64,000 nucleotides of DNA from Acetobacter indonesiensis (lineage in GTDB: Bacteria > Pseudomonadota > Alphaproteobacteria > Acetobacterales > Acetobacteraceae): the NCBI RefSeq assembly GCF_000963945.1, contig NZ_BAMW01000030.1:124001-188000 (forward strand), given 5' to 3'. The position numbers and the translations under genes are program-made. Below are positions 17,719-26,940 of this stretch, piece by piece; the stretch's first letter is position 1, and each line of letters begins with the position of its first letter. Below the pieces are notes generated by a model. The model made no database searches and was not told where the DNA came from. It saw only the letters and a program-made list of their open reading frames with translations.

Positions 17719-18731
17719 CCTTCTCCGCCCGCTGGCTGAATAATGCGACAGTCAGGCAGACTATCCGGCTACTGGTGTCTGTCGGGCTGTCGGGGCTGGT
17801 AGCGCTGATTACCCGCCTGCAGGAACCGGGCTGGGCTCTGATTACTTCAGTCATTGTGACCCAGAGCAGCATTACCGAAACCCTGTCCAGCGGGCGGTAT
17901 CAATTGGTGGGCACCTTTATTGGTGCAGCAGTCAGTATTCTGCCCATCACGCTTCTGATTTTTCACTGGCCTTTGTGGCAGGCGTTTACTGTTGCCTTTG
18001 TGCCGTTGGCGGTTCTGGCATCATGGCGGCCCAATACCCGCATGGCCGTTGTCACACTGATGATTGCGACGCTGTTCCCCACGCAGGATGATCCGTACCT
18101 GCGGCCGGTGGAACGTGTGTTGTCGATTCTGATTGGTGTCAGCGTATCCATGGTGGTGTCTTACGTCGTGCTGCATGAACAGGCGCGGAGGGATGCGTTT
18201 CGGAATGCTGCCACTACAGTACGCAAAATTGTCGATATTCTGGCCCATGCGCGTGATCGGGATATCGACTGGCTGGGTATTCAGGATCTGAATGACGAAT
18301 GTGCGGCTTCGCTCCGCAAGGTGCAGGCGGCTGTGGAAGAAGCCCGTCGCGAGCGCTGGCGGCCGCTGGAGCAACGGGACCCCATGCTGGCCGCGCTGCC
18401 CAAAGCCCTACGCCAGTTGCAGATGGATTCTTTGGTGGTCGCACGGGCCATCCTCAGGTCGCCTAAAACGCGTTCAACTTTGACGCGGGACAAGGCTGAA
18501 GCCTTGAGTGCCGGAGTGATGCGCGGCTTCGACTGGATTATCACCCGGTGTGAGGCAGAGGCCGTATCCCGATCGGGCGAGGAATATCGCGTGGCGGCCG
18601 GTGTGATCAGCGGCCTGCCGAGCGAGAATGGCATTGATGATGAGATTATCAGCTTTGCCCTGCATATTCTGAAAACAGACCTGACGTCACTCATTCGTCT
18701 GCTGGGTGAAGATGACGCAGATAGAGCCTAG
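17706..18731 (+). CDS. FUSC-type (aromatic acid exporter-like) membrane protein
   Basis: A 341-residue inner-membrane protein. Residues 20-155 form about six hydrophobic segments (from IRLLVSVGLSGLVALITR to VSMVVSYVVLHEQ) with the PxWAxITxxIV-like pattern of the FUSC/ArAE family. The remaining half is a cytoplasmic helical domain. Relatives export fusaric or other aromatic acids or act as envelope proteins; the substrate here is unknown. No good ribosome-binding site precedes ATG 17706, which sits in a hairpin, and I see no better start downstream before the first membrane segment. Confidence 0.78.
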   Translation: MASFSFSARWLNNATVRQTIRLLVSVGLSGLVALITRLQEPGWALITSVIVTQSSITETLSSGRYQLVGTFIGAAVSILPITLLIFHWPLWQAFTVAFVPLAVLASWRPNTRMAVVTLMIATLFPTQDDPYLRPVERVLSILIGVSVSMVVSYVVLHEQARRDAFRNAATTVRKIVDILAHARDRDIDWLGIQDLNDECAASLRKVQAAVEEARRERWRPLEQRDPMLAALPKALRQLQMDSLVVARAILRSPKTRSTLTRDKAEALSAGVMRGFDWIITRCEAEAVSRSGEEYRVAAGVISGLPSENGIDDEIISFALHILKTDLTSLIRLLGEDDADRA

Positions 18732-18854
18732 AGCGTAAGACAAAGACGGCAGGTGACAGTCTTTTCTGGTTGCGCCACGTTAAGGGGGAAATATCGGAGT
18801 TTGGATCTGGCCTCCTCCTGTGTCCAAGCCCGAGCCAGAAAAAGGAGTGGTATC

Positions 18855-19838
18855 ATGGCTTCTGAACCCAACATCGCCATTCAAATCCAGACAACCGGCG
18901 GCCCCGACGTGCTGCAACCGGAGAGACTTCCCATACCCACGCCAGCCAAGGGTGAAGTCCTGCTGCGGCAGGAGGCCATGGGGGTCAATTTCATTGATAC
19001 CTATTTTCGTTCCGGACTTTATAAATTGCCTGCGTTTCCTGCCACGCTGGGTATGGAAGGGGCGGGTGTTGTTGAAGCTGTGGGGGAAGGCGTGACCTCT
19101 CTCTCGCCGGGGATGCGGGTAGCCTATGCGGGTGTTCTGGGGGGCTATGCGCACTATCGCACCATTGCGGCTGACCGACTGGTTGTTTTACCAGAGGGAA
19201 TCAGCTTTGAAACGGCAGCGGGTGTCATGCTGCGTGGGCTATCTGTTCATATGCTGTTGCGTCAGGTTTATGACGTGAAAAGGGGTGACCCCATTCTGGT
19301 CTATGCTGCTGCTGGGGGTGTGGGCCAGTTGATGTGCCAATGGGGCCGCCATCTGGGGGCTCGCGTTATTGGCGTGACCTCTACCCCAGAAAAGGCAGAA
19401 CTGGCGAAATTCTGCGGGGCATCAGATGTTTTGATTGGCACTGACAACCTCGCGAACCGGGTGCGGGATTTGACTGGTGGGTCTATGGTTCCAGTTGTCT
19501 ATGACAGCATTGGTCGGGATACGTTTGAAGCCAGCCTGAACTGTCTGGCTCCGCGCGGGTTGATGGTGAGTTACGGCAATGCCTCCGGCCCTGTTACCGG
19601 GCTAGATGTCGGGACACTGGGTGCGCATGGCAGCCTGTACCTCACACGTCCCTCTTTGATGACCTATATTGCCAATCCGGCTGAATTACAGACATCGGCC
19701 AAGGCTCTTTTTGCGCTGCTGGAGCAAGGGGTGCTCAAGCCCAGTATCGGGCAGCGTTTCAACCTGAAAGAGGCCGCCAAAGCGCATGAGGCGCTTGAAT
19801 CACGCCAGACAACCGGTAGCACCATTCTGGTTGTCTGA
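18855..19838 (+). CDS. Quinone oxidoreductase, zinc-free MDR family
   Basis: NADPH-dependent reductase of the QOR branch of medium-chain dehydrogenases (327 residues). ATG 18855 has AAGGAG 10 bases upstream. The N-terminal GroES-like domain (GVNFIDTYFRSGLY) lacks the zinc-ligand cysteines of alcohol dehydrogenases. The cofactor domain has VYAAAGGVGQLMCQWGRHLG, and the segment RVIGVTSTPEKAELAK follows. It probably reduces quinones or other conjugated carbonyls. A hairpin follows 55 bases after the stop. Confidence 0.9.
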   Translation: MASEPNIAIQIQTTGGPDVLQPERLPIPTPAKGEVLLRQEAMGVNFIDTYFRSGLYKLPAFPATLGMEGAGVVEAVGEGVTSLSPGMRVAYAGVLGGYAHYRTIAADRLVVLPEGISFETAAGVMLRGLSVHMLLRQVYDVKRGDPILVYAAAGGVGQLMCQWGRHLGARVIGVTSTPEKAELAKFCGASDVLIGTDNLANRVRDLTGGSMVPVVYDSIGRDTFEASLNCLAPRGLMVSYGNASGPVTGLDVGTLGAHGSLYLTRPSLMTYIANPAELQTSAKALFALLEQGVLKPSIGQRFNLKEAAKAHEALESRQTTGSTILVV

Positions 19839-19893
19839 CGCACGGCTGCGCACCGGTTTTTGCGCGGCAGGCATGTAACAATGCAGGAATATG

Positions 19894-19927
19894 CCCCATA
19901 TGGCATGACGGCGTGCAGCATATGGGG
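19894..19927 (+). repeat. Long inverted repeat downstream of the quinone oxidoreductase gene
   Basis: CCCCATATG and CATATGGGG are perfect 9-bp arms; inner GCATG/CGTGC pairs extend the stem to about 14 bp with one bulge. No T tract follows. It may stabilise the upstream mRNA or be an operator for the small gene at 19989. Confidence 0.5.
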
Positions 19928-19988
19928 TAGTCTTGGTTTCAGCGTTCCAGAACACTGGAAGGCAGAAAGAATGCAAGGATAGTCTGAT

Positions 19989-20102
19989 ATGGCAAAATGT
20001 CTGTCAAAATGCCCGAAATCTCCGTGTGTACGCGGTCTGCTGATTGTTGGGCTGATTGCCTCTGTCGTATATTTTTTCCGTAAGAAAAAGTGCTGCGGCT
20101 AA
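19989..20102 (+). CDS. 37-residue cysteine-rich single-span membrane peptide
   Basis: A short reading frame from ATG 19989 with AAGGA nine bases upstream, and a rho-independent terminator 28 bases after the stop. The peptide starts MAKCLSKCPKSPCVRG, continues with one hydrophobic segment (LLIVGLIASVVYFF) and ends RKKKCCG. The flanking basic residues predict an inner-membrane span; five cysteines are spread over both sides. No family is recognised. A gene-like package this tight (ribosome-binding site, frame, terminator) argues that it is expressed. Its stop lies 200 bases before the heptosyltransferase gene. Confidence 0.6.
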   Translation: MAKCLSKCPKSPCVRGLLIVGLIASVVYFFRKKKCCG

Positions 20103-20129
20103 CCTGAAGGCATAATGCCCCAAGGTTCC

Positions 20130-20164
20130 AACCCTCGCTCTGGGAACAGAGCGGGGGTTTTTTA
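20130..20164 (+). terminator. Rho-independent terminator
   Basis: AACCCTCGCTCTG and CAGAGCGGGGGTT form a 13-bp stem with one G-T pair and a GGAA loop, followed by TTTT. It ends transcription of the 37-residue gene before the AT-rich heptosyltransferase promoter region. Confidence 0.9.
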
Positions 20165-20302
20165 TTGGGTGAAACAGTTATGATAAGCAGTTTTTCTGAC
20201 GTTTCTTTTTCAAAAATAGCTAATCATGTTTATTAAATATTAATTCTTTCAAAACAGTTCAGCAAAACTTATAAACAGTCTGATTATATTCAGGAGAGGC
20301 AG

Positions 20303-21595
20303 TTGACGACTGATACTGAGATTAAAGACCCCGTGGTTTCCGCAGCTCCAGTAGAAAGCACTGTCTCTTCAGCTCCACCTGCTCCGCCAGCACCCTCAAA
20401 TGGGTCTCCCGCTTATTTATCGCCGGCAGAAAAACCCGTTCTGGATGGTGGAAACGGCGTTTTCTTTGATTTCAATCTGGGTGCGCGTGTTCTTTTGCCG
20501 CAACGGACGGAAGGGAAATGGCGCATCACCCTGCGTGATCTGGATACAGGCAACATCCTGTTCCAGAACGAAAATACCGGGGCCTTTGTCTCGTCCGCCA
20601 AACGCTATTATGTCCGTTTTGGCATCGAGGTTGTGGATATTAGCGCGACAGGTGTTGAAACCGTCGTGCTTGAGCATGAATATGACGCAAAGGGAAAAGA
20701 CGTTATCATCCAGCTTCCGGTTGGAACGCTGGGCGATACGCTGGCATGGTTCCCATATGTGGCCCGCTTTGCCGAGACCTATGGGGCACGCGTAACCTGT
20801 TTGCTGTCGGGTCTCATTCTGCCATTGTTAAAAGATGCCTACCCTAATTTGCGGCTCATGACGTCTGATGACGCTGCGAAGGAAGGGATCTGTGCCCAAT
20901 CCTATGCCACATACTGCATTGGGCTGTTTTTTGATGATGAAGCCAATGCCCAGCAGCCAACCGATTTTCGGTTTGTCGGGCTGCATCGTACGGCAGGTTA
21001 TATTTTAGGTGTCTCCCCGCAGGAAGAAGCGCCCAGAATGGTTCTGCCTGATGATACCCGGCCTATCCCCGAACCCTATGTGTGTATTGCCGTGCAGGCC
21101 AGTACCCAGTGCAAATATTGGAACAACCCGACAGGCTGGCAGGAAGTCATTACCTTTCTGAAGCAGAAGGGCTATCGGGTTATCTGTATTGACCAGAAAC
21201 CCGTTCATGGAACAGGCATTGTCTGGAACCATATTCCGCATGGAGTGGAAGACCAGACCGGCAATCGTCCCTTGGCCGAACGTGCGCGTTGGCTGAAGCA
21301 TTCCGAAGCCTTTATTGGTGTCAGTTCCGGTCTGGCATGGTTGGCGTGGGGGGCAGGGGCCAGAGTTGTTATGGTCTCTGGCTTTACACATCCTACCAAT
21401 GAATTTGATACGCCATACCGTGTTATCAACTGGCACACCTGCAATTCCTGCTGGAATGACCCGCGTGTACGCTTTGATCACCATAATTTTTTATGGTGCC
21501 CCCGGCATGAAAATACCCCCCGGCAGTTTGAATGTTCGCGACTGATTACCGGGCAGCAGGTCATTGGTCAGCTTAAGAAAATAGTGGGCGAATAA
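20303..21595 (+). CDS. Autotransporter strand-loop-strand O-heptosyltransferase (BAHT, TibC/Aah-like)
   Basis: Glycosyltransferase of 430 residues that, in E. coli homologues, attaches heptose to serines of self-associating autotransporter adhesins in the cytoplasm. The region GVFFDFNLGARVLLP and the GT9-like core (PVGTLGDTLAWFPYVARFAE, later HSEAFIGVSSGLAWLAWGAG) match the family. The C-terminal iron-finger cysteines are C380, C383, C399 and C411, within HTCNSCWND, LWCPRH and ECSR. The first 35 residues are a Pro/Ser/Ala-rich extension. The start is TTG 20303 behind AGGAGAGG. No autotransporter adhesin or ADP-heptose pathway gene is adjacent, so its substrate lies elsewhere. The 100 bases upstream are markedly AT-rich. 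Confidence 0.88.
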   Translation: MTTDTEIKDPVVSAAPVESTVSSAPPAPPAPSNGSPAYLSPAEKPVLDGGNGVFFDFNLGARVLLPQRTEGKWRITLRDLDTGNILFQNENTGAFVSSAKRYYVRFGIEVVDISATGVETVVLEHEYDAKGKDVIIQLPVGTLGDTLAWFPYVARFAETYGARVTCLLSGLILPLLKDAYPNLRLMTSDDAAKEGICAQSYATYCIGLFFDDEANAQQPTDFRFVGLHRTAGYILGVSPQEEAPRMVLPDDTRPIPEPYVCIAVQASTQCKYWNNPTGWQEVITFLKQKGYRVICIDQKPVHGTGIVWNHIPHGVEDQTGNRPLAERARWLKHSEAFIGVSSGLAWLAWGAGARVVMVSGFTHPTNEFDTPYRVINWHTCNSCWNDPRVRFDHHNFLWCPRHENTPRQFECSRLITGQQVIGQLKKIVGE

Positions 21596-21596
21596 G

Positions 21597-21655
21597 GGCG
21601 GCTTACGCTCTAGCCGCCGGGGCGAGCAAAAGCAGAACCGTGGTTTTTGCTCCCC
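21597..21655 (+). terminator. Two consecutive GC-rich hairpins after the heptosyltransferase gene
   Basis: GGCGGCT/AGCCGCC (7-bp stem, 8-base loop) is followed by a second stem, GAGCAAAA/TTTTGCTC flanked by GGGG/CCCC. Neither has a T tract beyond it, so they may be transcript 3' stabilisers or weak terminators. Confidence 0.45.
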
Positions 21656-21681
21656 TGAAATCTGCGATCAGGCGCGTTGAG

Positions 21682-21698
21682 GCAACGCAATGCGTTGC
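21682..21698. promoter_or_regulatory. 8-1-8 palindrome, possible operator
   Basis: GCAACGCA-A-TGCGTTGC is a perfect palindrome around one base, about 100 bases before the envelope-protein gene. A possible promoter (TTGTGT, 16 bases, TATCAG) begins about 7 bases downstream, so a bound protein could regulate it. The regulator is unknown. Confidence 0.45.
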
Positions 21699-21797
21699 GC
21701 ACGGGTTGTGTTATGGTGCTGGCGTTGTATCAGACTACTCCATAACTGCTTGTCTGGACCCCGTGTTGTCAGACTGATTTCAGAAAGGATAAGGGCG

Positions 21798-22493
21798 TTG
21801 CATCCTATCGTCTCCCGTCTTGCGTCTTTGGCTGCTGGTACCGCTGCGGTCTGCGCCCTCACTTTGGGTGGTGTGGCTGGCCTGTCGGCACAGGCGCATG
21901 CACAGGCTTCCGTGCTGCTTAAGCATCAATCTGCCAAGGCCGTGGTTGAAACCGTTGACCATGACGCCCGCGAACTGCTGCTGCGCGAAGCCAATGGCCA
22001 TCTGATTACCATTGAATACGGGTCTTCCGTGCGCGATCTTCCGCATGTCAACGCAGGTGACAAGCTGAGCATCAGCTTTGTGGAAACGCTGGGTGCAGAC
22101 CTGGCCCAGCCGGGCAGCCCACTGCCGGAATCAACTCTGACCACGGCTCGTGGTTATGTGCATGGCCACCCACGCGGCGTTATTGCGTCTTTCCGTCGTG
22201 AACGCGCCAAGATCAACAGCATCGACGTGCCGACCCATACCATCTCCTTCACCACGGATGATGATACGTCTCACGTTGCTGTGCTGCGTACGAAGGCGAT
22301 GCAGGATTTCCTGAAAACCCTGAAAGTGGGTGACGTGATTGATATCACGCGTATGGAATCCATTTCCTACATCATCCTGAATGATACGGTTGCACCGGCC
22401 ACGCCAGACGCTCCTGTTGCCCCTGCTGCCGCGGCAGATCAAACTGCACCGACTGCACCGACTGCACCAACACCGGCTCCGCAGGCGCAGTAA
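21798..22493 (+). CDS. Exported protein of unknown function
   Basis: A 231-residue protein. TTG 21798, behind AAGGATAAGGG, gives a clean signal peptide ending AQAHA before QASVLL; an ATG at 21690 would bury it behind 36 unlike residues. The mature domain (about 35-200) is mostly beta by appearance, with AVVETVDHDARELLLREANG and INSIDVPTHTISFTTDD resembling each other, so it may contain two related small beta modules. The C-terminus is an Ala/Pro/Thr repeat tail (APTAPTAPTPAP). No catalytic motif is recognised. Confidence 0.72.
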   Translation: MHPIVSRLASLAAGTAAVCALTLGGVAGLSAQAHAQASVLLKHQSAKAVVETVDHDARELLLREANGHLITIEYGSSVRDLPHVNAGDKLSISFVETLGADLAQPGSPLPESTLTTARGYVHGHPRGVIASFRRERAKINSIDVPTHTISFTTDDDTSHVAVLRTKAMQDFLKTLKVGDVIDITRMESISYIILNDTVAPATPDAPVAPAAAADQTAPTAPTAPTPAPQAQ

Positions 22494-22572
22494 GGTAAAA
22501 TGACAGGCCGTTAACAGGGCGACATCTGCGCTCTGCTAACGGCCTGTATTGTTATGTGACAGGAGAGAAGTC

Positions 22573-22818
22573 GTGAACCGTCAGAACAGCACAGGCCCAG
22601 CCTTTCTGGAAACACTGGAGCAGGTGAATGGCGGTCGGTCATGGCTGGCCAATCTGGGGGCGTTTGTCTGCGTTCTGGCTATGCTGGGTGCGGCTAATCT
22701 GATCTGCCAGTATGGGCTGCACATAGATCTGTCTTATGTGCTGCGTATCCTGATTGCAGGGGTAGCCGCCTATTTTTTCCTGCCCCTGTTTATTCTCTGG
22801 TTGTGGCGGGGGCGTTAA
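22573..22818 (+). CDS. Small two-span membrane protein of unknown function
   Basis: GTG 22573 follows AGGAGAGAAG at good distance and gives 81 residues beginning VNRQNSTGPAFLETLEQVNG. There are two hydrophobic segments (about 27-45 and 53-78). The gene lies 79 bases behind the exported protein and is closed by a strong terminator. No family is recognised. Confidence 0.62.
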   Translation: MNRQNSTGPAFLETLEQVNGGRSWLANLGAFVCVLAMLGAANLICQYGLHIDLSYVLRILIAGVAAYFFLPLFILWLWRGR

Positions 22819-22867
22819 GGCGCTTTTCAAGCAGCACCAAGACCTTCTGCGCCAGAGAGCAAAGACA

Positions 22868-22896
22868 AAAAAACCGGACAATTCGTCCGGTTTTTT
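22868..22896. terminator. Bidirectional rho-independent terminator
   Basis: CCGGAC and GTCCGG arms around AATTC, flanked by A7 before and T6 after. It sits between the small membrane protein gene and the convergent ilvD and can serve both. Confidence 0.92.
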
Positions 22897-22917
22897 ATTG
22901 GCCTTATGTGTCTGTAA

Positions 22918-24810
22918 TCAGCGTGGCGTGCGGCGCGTTAGCTGGCTTACGTCACGCACGGCACCGCGTGCGGCGCTGGTTGTCAGGGCGGCATAGGCTT
23001 TCAGTGCGTTAGACACAACGCGGTCACGGTTGGGCTGCCACGCCTGATCGCCCTTGTCATCCATGCGTTCACGACGGGCAGAAAGCTCGCTATCCGCCAC
23101 GGCAACAGACAGGCGGCGGTTGGGGATATCAATTTCAATAATATCTCCTTCTTCAACCAGACCGATTGTGCCGCCTTCACCTGCTTCTGGTGAAATATGG
23201 CCAATCGACAGCCCAGAGCTACCGCCAGAAAAACGGCCATCTGTAATCAGGGCGCATTTTTCAGCCAGCCCTTTTGATTTCAGATAGCTGGTCGGGTACA
23301 GCATTTCCTGCATGCCGGGGCCACCTTTTGGCCCTTCATACCGGATCAGAACAACATCGCCCGGGTTGATCTTGTTGGTGAGAATAGCGGAAACCGCGTC
23401 ATCCTGACTTTCAAAAATGCGGGCAGGACCAGAGAAGGTTTCAAGCCCGGCTGCAACACCAGCCGTTTTCACAATCGCGCCGTCTTCGGCAATGTTGCCG
23501 TACAGCACGGCCAGACCACCATCCTTGCTATAGGCATGGGCGGCGTCACGAATGGCGCCGGTGCTCTGGTTTTTATCCAGTTCCTTGTAGGTGCTTGACT
23601 GGGAAAAAGCCTGTGTGGTGCGAACGCCACCGGGGGCAGCGCGGAAGAAGGCCTCGGCTTCAGGGCGGCTTTCGCCGCTGGCCGGGCGAATATCCCATTG
23701 TGCCAGCGCATCGGTCAGTGATGGGGCGTGAACCATCGGGATATCGTTATGCAGCAGGCCCATACGGTTCAGTTCACCCATAATGGCCGGAATGCCCCCG
23801 GCGCGGTGAACATCTTCCATATGCACATCGGGGCGAGAGGGAGACACTTTGCACAGATTGGGAACACGACGGGAAAGCTGGTCAATGTCTTTCATGGTGA
23901 AAGGCACCTGACCTTCATGCGCTGCGGCCAGAAGATGCAGCACCGTGTTGGTGGAGCCACCCATGGCGATATCAACCGACATGGCGTTTTCAAACGCCTG
24001 CATGGAGGCAATGTTGCGGGGCAGCACGCTTTCGTCTTCCTGTTCGTAACAACGGCGGGCCATGTCCACAATGCGTTTGCCTGCTTCTACAAACAGGCCG
24101 CGCCGTGCAGCATGGGTTGCCACCAGACTGCCATTGCCGGGCAGCGACAGACCCAGTGCTTCGGTCAGGCAGTTCATGGAATTGGCGGTGAACATGCCAG
24201 AACATGACCCACAGGTCGGGCAGGCGGAGCGTTCGATCACTTCGGAGTCAGCTTCGCTAACATCCGGGTTGGCGGCGGCCACCATGGACGTCACAAGGTC
24301 GGCGCGCTGCTCAATATCATTCAGGGTTACGCGTCCGGCTTCCATCGGGCCACCGGAGACAAAAATGGTGGGGATGTTCAGCCGCATAGCGGCCATCAGC
24401 ATGCCGGGGGTAATCTTGTCACAGTTGCTGATGCACACCAATGCGTCCGCACAGTGGGCATTCACCATATATTCAACGGCGTCAGCAATCAGTTCACGCG
24501 ATGGCAGGCTGTACAGCATGCCCCCATGACCCATGGCAATCCCGTCATCAACAGCAATGGTGTTGAATTCACGACCAATACCACCGGCTTCCGCAATGGA
24601 GTCGCACACTAGTTGACCGAGGTCTTTCAGGTGAACGTGGCCGGGTACGAACTGGGTAAAGGAATTGGCGACGGCAATAATGGGCTTGCCGAAATCGGAA
24701 TCCTTCATGCCGGTGGCACGCCACAGGCTGCGGGCGCCTGCCATGTTGCGGCCATGGGTGGTGGTGCGGGAACGATAGCCGGCCATTGGGGGTCTCTCTG
24801 GTTGGGTCAT
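22918..24810 (-). CDS. ilvD: Dihydroxy-acid dehydratase
   Basis: Third step of valine and isoleucine synthesis (also leading to leucine and pantothenate), dehydrating 2,3-dihydroxy acids. The 630 residues start [20 protein letters not shown]. The iron-sulfur and metal motifs are [12 protein letters not shown] and [16 protein letters not shown], and [20 protein letters not shown] is near the C-terminus. It is monocistronic. Its promoter region is shared with the divergent pst operon; CTGACA and TAAGGT elements 17 bases apart before it form a weak candidate promoter. Confidence 0.97.
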   Translation of the reverse strand: MTQPERPPMAGYRSRTTTHGRNMAGARSLWRATGMKDSDFGKPIIAVANSFTQFVPGHVHLKDLGQLVCDSIAEAGGIGREFNTIAVDDGIAMGHGGMLYSLPSRELIADAVEYMVNAHCADALVCISNCDKITPGMLMAAMRLNIPTIFVSGGPMEAGRVTLNDIEQRADLVTSMVAAANPDVSEADSEVIERSACPTCGSCSGMFTANSMNCLTEALGLSLPGNGSLVATHAARRGLFVEAGKRIVDMARRCYEQEDESVLPRNIASMQAFENAMSVDIAMGGSTNTVLHLLAAAHEGQVPFTMKDIDQLSRRVPNLCKVSPSRPDVHMEDVHRAGGIPAIMGELNRMGLLHNDIPMVHAPSLTDALAQWDIRPASGESRPEAEAFFRAAPGGVRTTQAFSQSSTYKELDKNQSTGAIRDAAHAYSKDGGLAVLYGNIAEDGAIVKTAGVAAGLETFSGPARIFESQDDAVSAILTNKINPGDVVLIRYEGPKGGPGMQEMLYPTSYLKSKGLAEKCALITDGRFSGGSSGLSIGHISPEAGEGGTIGLVEEGDIIEIDIPNRRLSVAVADSELSARRERMDDKGDQAWQPNRDRVVSNALKAYAALTTSAARGAVRDVSQLTRRTPR

Positions 24811-24949
24811 GGTTCACAGCGGCCTGACAGAAGCAGACCAAAATCAGGAAAAATGCGCGGCAGGGGGCCGACACAAGGGCGGCACCTTACGGTACAAAGC
24901 GCTCTCTGTCAGGTAGCATCTGACTATCTGGTGCATGTGCCCCATAATT

Positions 24950-24967
24950 ACTACAGTTTCATGACAA
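24950..24967 (-). promoter_or_regulatory. Pho-box-like site upstream of pstC
   Basis: Read on the minus strand, TTGTCATGAAACTGTAGT agrees with the 18-base Pho-box consensus (two CTGTCAT-type repeats 11 bases apart) at 15 positions by my count. It lies 103 bases before the pstC start, as expected for PhoB control, but its polarity points towards ilvD. The regulator assignment is inference. Confidence 0.6.
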
Positions 24968-25069
24968 ATTAGGATTTTTGGCAGTGTTTGCGCCATCATG
25001 CGGTTGCAGGCGGGCAGGGGGTTCAGTATTCCTCGCTTCGCCCGATTGCAGATCGGAAACGGAGTGCAG

Positions 25070-26059
25070 ATGGACGTATCCGCAAAGCCGCCCGCCCAGA
25101 TGGATGGCCAAAAACATCGCAGGAGCGGAGGGTTCGCAGGGGACCCACTGTTCAAAATGCTGGTCATGGCAACAGGCATAGGCGTGTTGCTGGTGCTTGG
25201 CGCGATCATTGCTGTCATGAGCATTGGCGGGTTCCCGGCCTTCAAGGCATTTGGTCCCGGCTTTCTTGTCTCTGCGGTCTGGAATCCTGTTTCCCAGCAT
25301 TTTGGTGCCGCTGCCCCGGTTTTCGGCACGCTGGCCAGTAGTGCCCTGGGGCTGCTGATTGCCGTGCCGCTGGCGTTTGGCACGGCTTTCTGGCTGACAG
25401 CGTTGGCCCCGCCTGTGCCCGCGGCCATTATTGGTATGGCGGTGCAGCTTCTGGCGGCCGTGCCTTCCATCATTTTCGGGATGTGGGGTTTCTTTGTGCT
25501 GGTGCCGCCTATGGCACATTATGTACAGCCCTTCGCCCGGCATATGTTCGGCCATATTCCCGGTCTTTCGGCTCTGGTCTCTGGCGCGCCGTTTGGTACG
25601 GGCATGCTAACGGCGGGGTTGATCCTTGCCATTATGGTCATGCCCTCCATCACCGCGGTCATGCGGGATGTGTTCACGTCCATGCCGACCGTTCTGCGCG
25701 AGAGTGCTTACGGTCTGGGGGCGACCCGGTGGGAAGTCATGCGTCAGGTTGTGCTGCCGTGGTCGCGTCAGGGTGTTGTGGGTGGTATTGTTCTGGGCAT
25801 GGGCCGCGCCATGGGGGAAACCATGGCCGTAACCTTCGTGATTGGTGACAGCAACCACATTGGGTGGTCCCTTTTTGCGCCAGCCAACACCATTGCGTCC
25901 CTTATTGCGCTTGAATTCCCCGAAAGCCCGGCAGGTAGCCTGAAGCTGGCGTCGTTGATGGCTTTGGGGGCCATTCTGATGGCAATCTCTTTCGTGACAT
26001 TGTGGTGCTCCCGCATTCTGCTTGCGCGGGGCGAAGCACAGGCAGGAAAACGGTCATGA
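25070..26059 (+). CDS. pstC: Phosphate ABC transporter permease PstC
   Basis: Inner-membrane subunit of the high-affinity phosphate importer, 329 residues from ATG 25070 (GGAG just upstream). Six hydrophobic segments are present, and the EAA loop reads LRESAYGLGATRWEVMRQVVLP. The preceding soluble stretch (residues 1-25) is rich in Lys, Gln and Gly. The stop overlaps the pstA start (ATGA). No pstS gene precedes it, which is unusual for a pst operon. Confidence 0.95.
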   Translation: MDVSAKPPAQMDGQKHRRSGGFAGDPLFKMLVMATGIGVLLVLGAIIAVMSIGGFPAFKAFGPGFLVSAVWNPVSQHFGAAAPVFGTLASSALGLLIAVPLAFGTAFWLTALAPPVPAAIIGMAVQLLAAVPSIIFGMWGFFVLVPPMAHYVQPFARHMFGHIPGLSALVSGAPFGTGMLTAGLILAIMVMPSITAVMRDVFTSMPTVLRESAYGLGATRWEVMRQVVLPWSRQGVVGGIVLGMGRAMGETMAVTFVIGDSNHIGWSLFAPANTIASLIALEFPESPAGSLKLASLMALGAILMAISFVTLWCSRILLARGEAQAGKRS

Positions 26060-26940
26060 GCGCCAGCCAGACATCCACGCGTCCGGGACGCGCCAAGAAA
26101 TCTGCTTCACGCGCGGTGCAGCGCAAGATCATGGACAGACTGGCTACCGGCATGAGCTGGGCCGCAATGCTGATTGTGGTGTTTGTCCTAGGCTCGATTA
26201 TCTGGACGCTCCTGAAAAACGGTCTGCCGGGGCTGACCGCCAGCCTGTTTACCAAATCCATGGGCGCTCCGGGTCAGGACGGTGGCCTGGCTAACGCCAT
26301 TATGGGCAGCATCCTTCAGACAGGGCTTGCCATTCTGCTGGGGGCCCCTGCCGGGTTGCTGACAGGGATTTATCTGGCTGAATATGGCAGCGAGAGCGCA
26401 TTGGCGCGGGCCGTGCGATTTGTGTCTGACATGCTTCTGTCAGCGCCTTCCATCCTGATCGGCCTGTTTGTCTATATGGTTCTGGTGGCACCTTTGGGCC
26501 ACTTTTCCGGTTATGCTGGGTCAGTTGCACTGGCTATTCTGGCCATGCCGATCATGGTGCGCACAACCGAAGACATGCTGCGTCTGGTGCCTCTTTCCAT
26601 GCGTGAAGCCGGTATTGCGCTGGGTGCCCCGAAATGGCGCGTTATTCTGTTTATCTGCGTGCGGGCTGCGCGCGGCGGTATCATGACCGGCGTGTTGCTG
26701 GCTATTGCGCGCGTGGCGGGTGAAACAGCGCCACTGCTGTTTACCTCGCTGGGTAATTCGGAGTGGTCACTGAACATGGGGCGACCCATGGCAAGCCTTC
26801 CGGTCGCCATTTATCAATATGCAGGCTCTGCCTATCAGGACTGGATGCAGCAGGCCTGGACAGGCGCGCTTCTGGTCACGCTGGGCGTGCTGATTATCAA
26901 TATTGTGGTGCGGGTGGGTATCCACGGAGGACGGACATGA
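26056..26940 (+). CDS. pstA: Phosphate ABC transporter permease PstA
   Basis: Second permease, 294 residues from ATG 26056. The basic N-terminus [20 protein letters not shown] precedes six hydrophobic segments. The EAA loop is [21 protein letters not shown], and GIYLAEYG is characteristic of PstA. ATGA overlaps at both ends (with pstC and pstB) show tight coupling. Confidence 0.95.
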   Translation: MSASQTSTRPGRAKKSASRAVQRKIMDRLATGMSWAAMLIVVFVLGSIIWTLLKNGLPGLTASLFTKSMGAPGQDGGLANAIMGSILQTGLAILLGAPAGLLTGIYLAEYGSESALARAVRFVSDMLLSAPSILIGLFVYMVLVAPLGHFSGYAGSVALAILAMPIMVRTTEDMLRLVPLSMREAGIALGAPKWRVILFICVRAARGGIMTGVLLAIARVAGETAPLLFTSLGNSEWSLNMGRPMASLPVAIYQYAGSAYQDWMQQAWTGALLVTLGVLIINIVVRVGIHGGRT

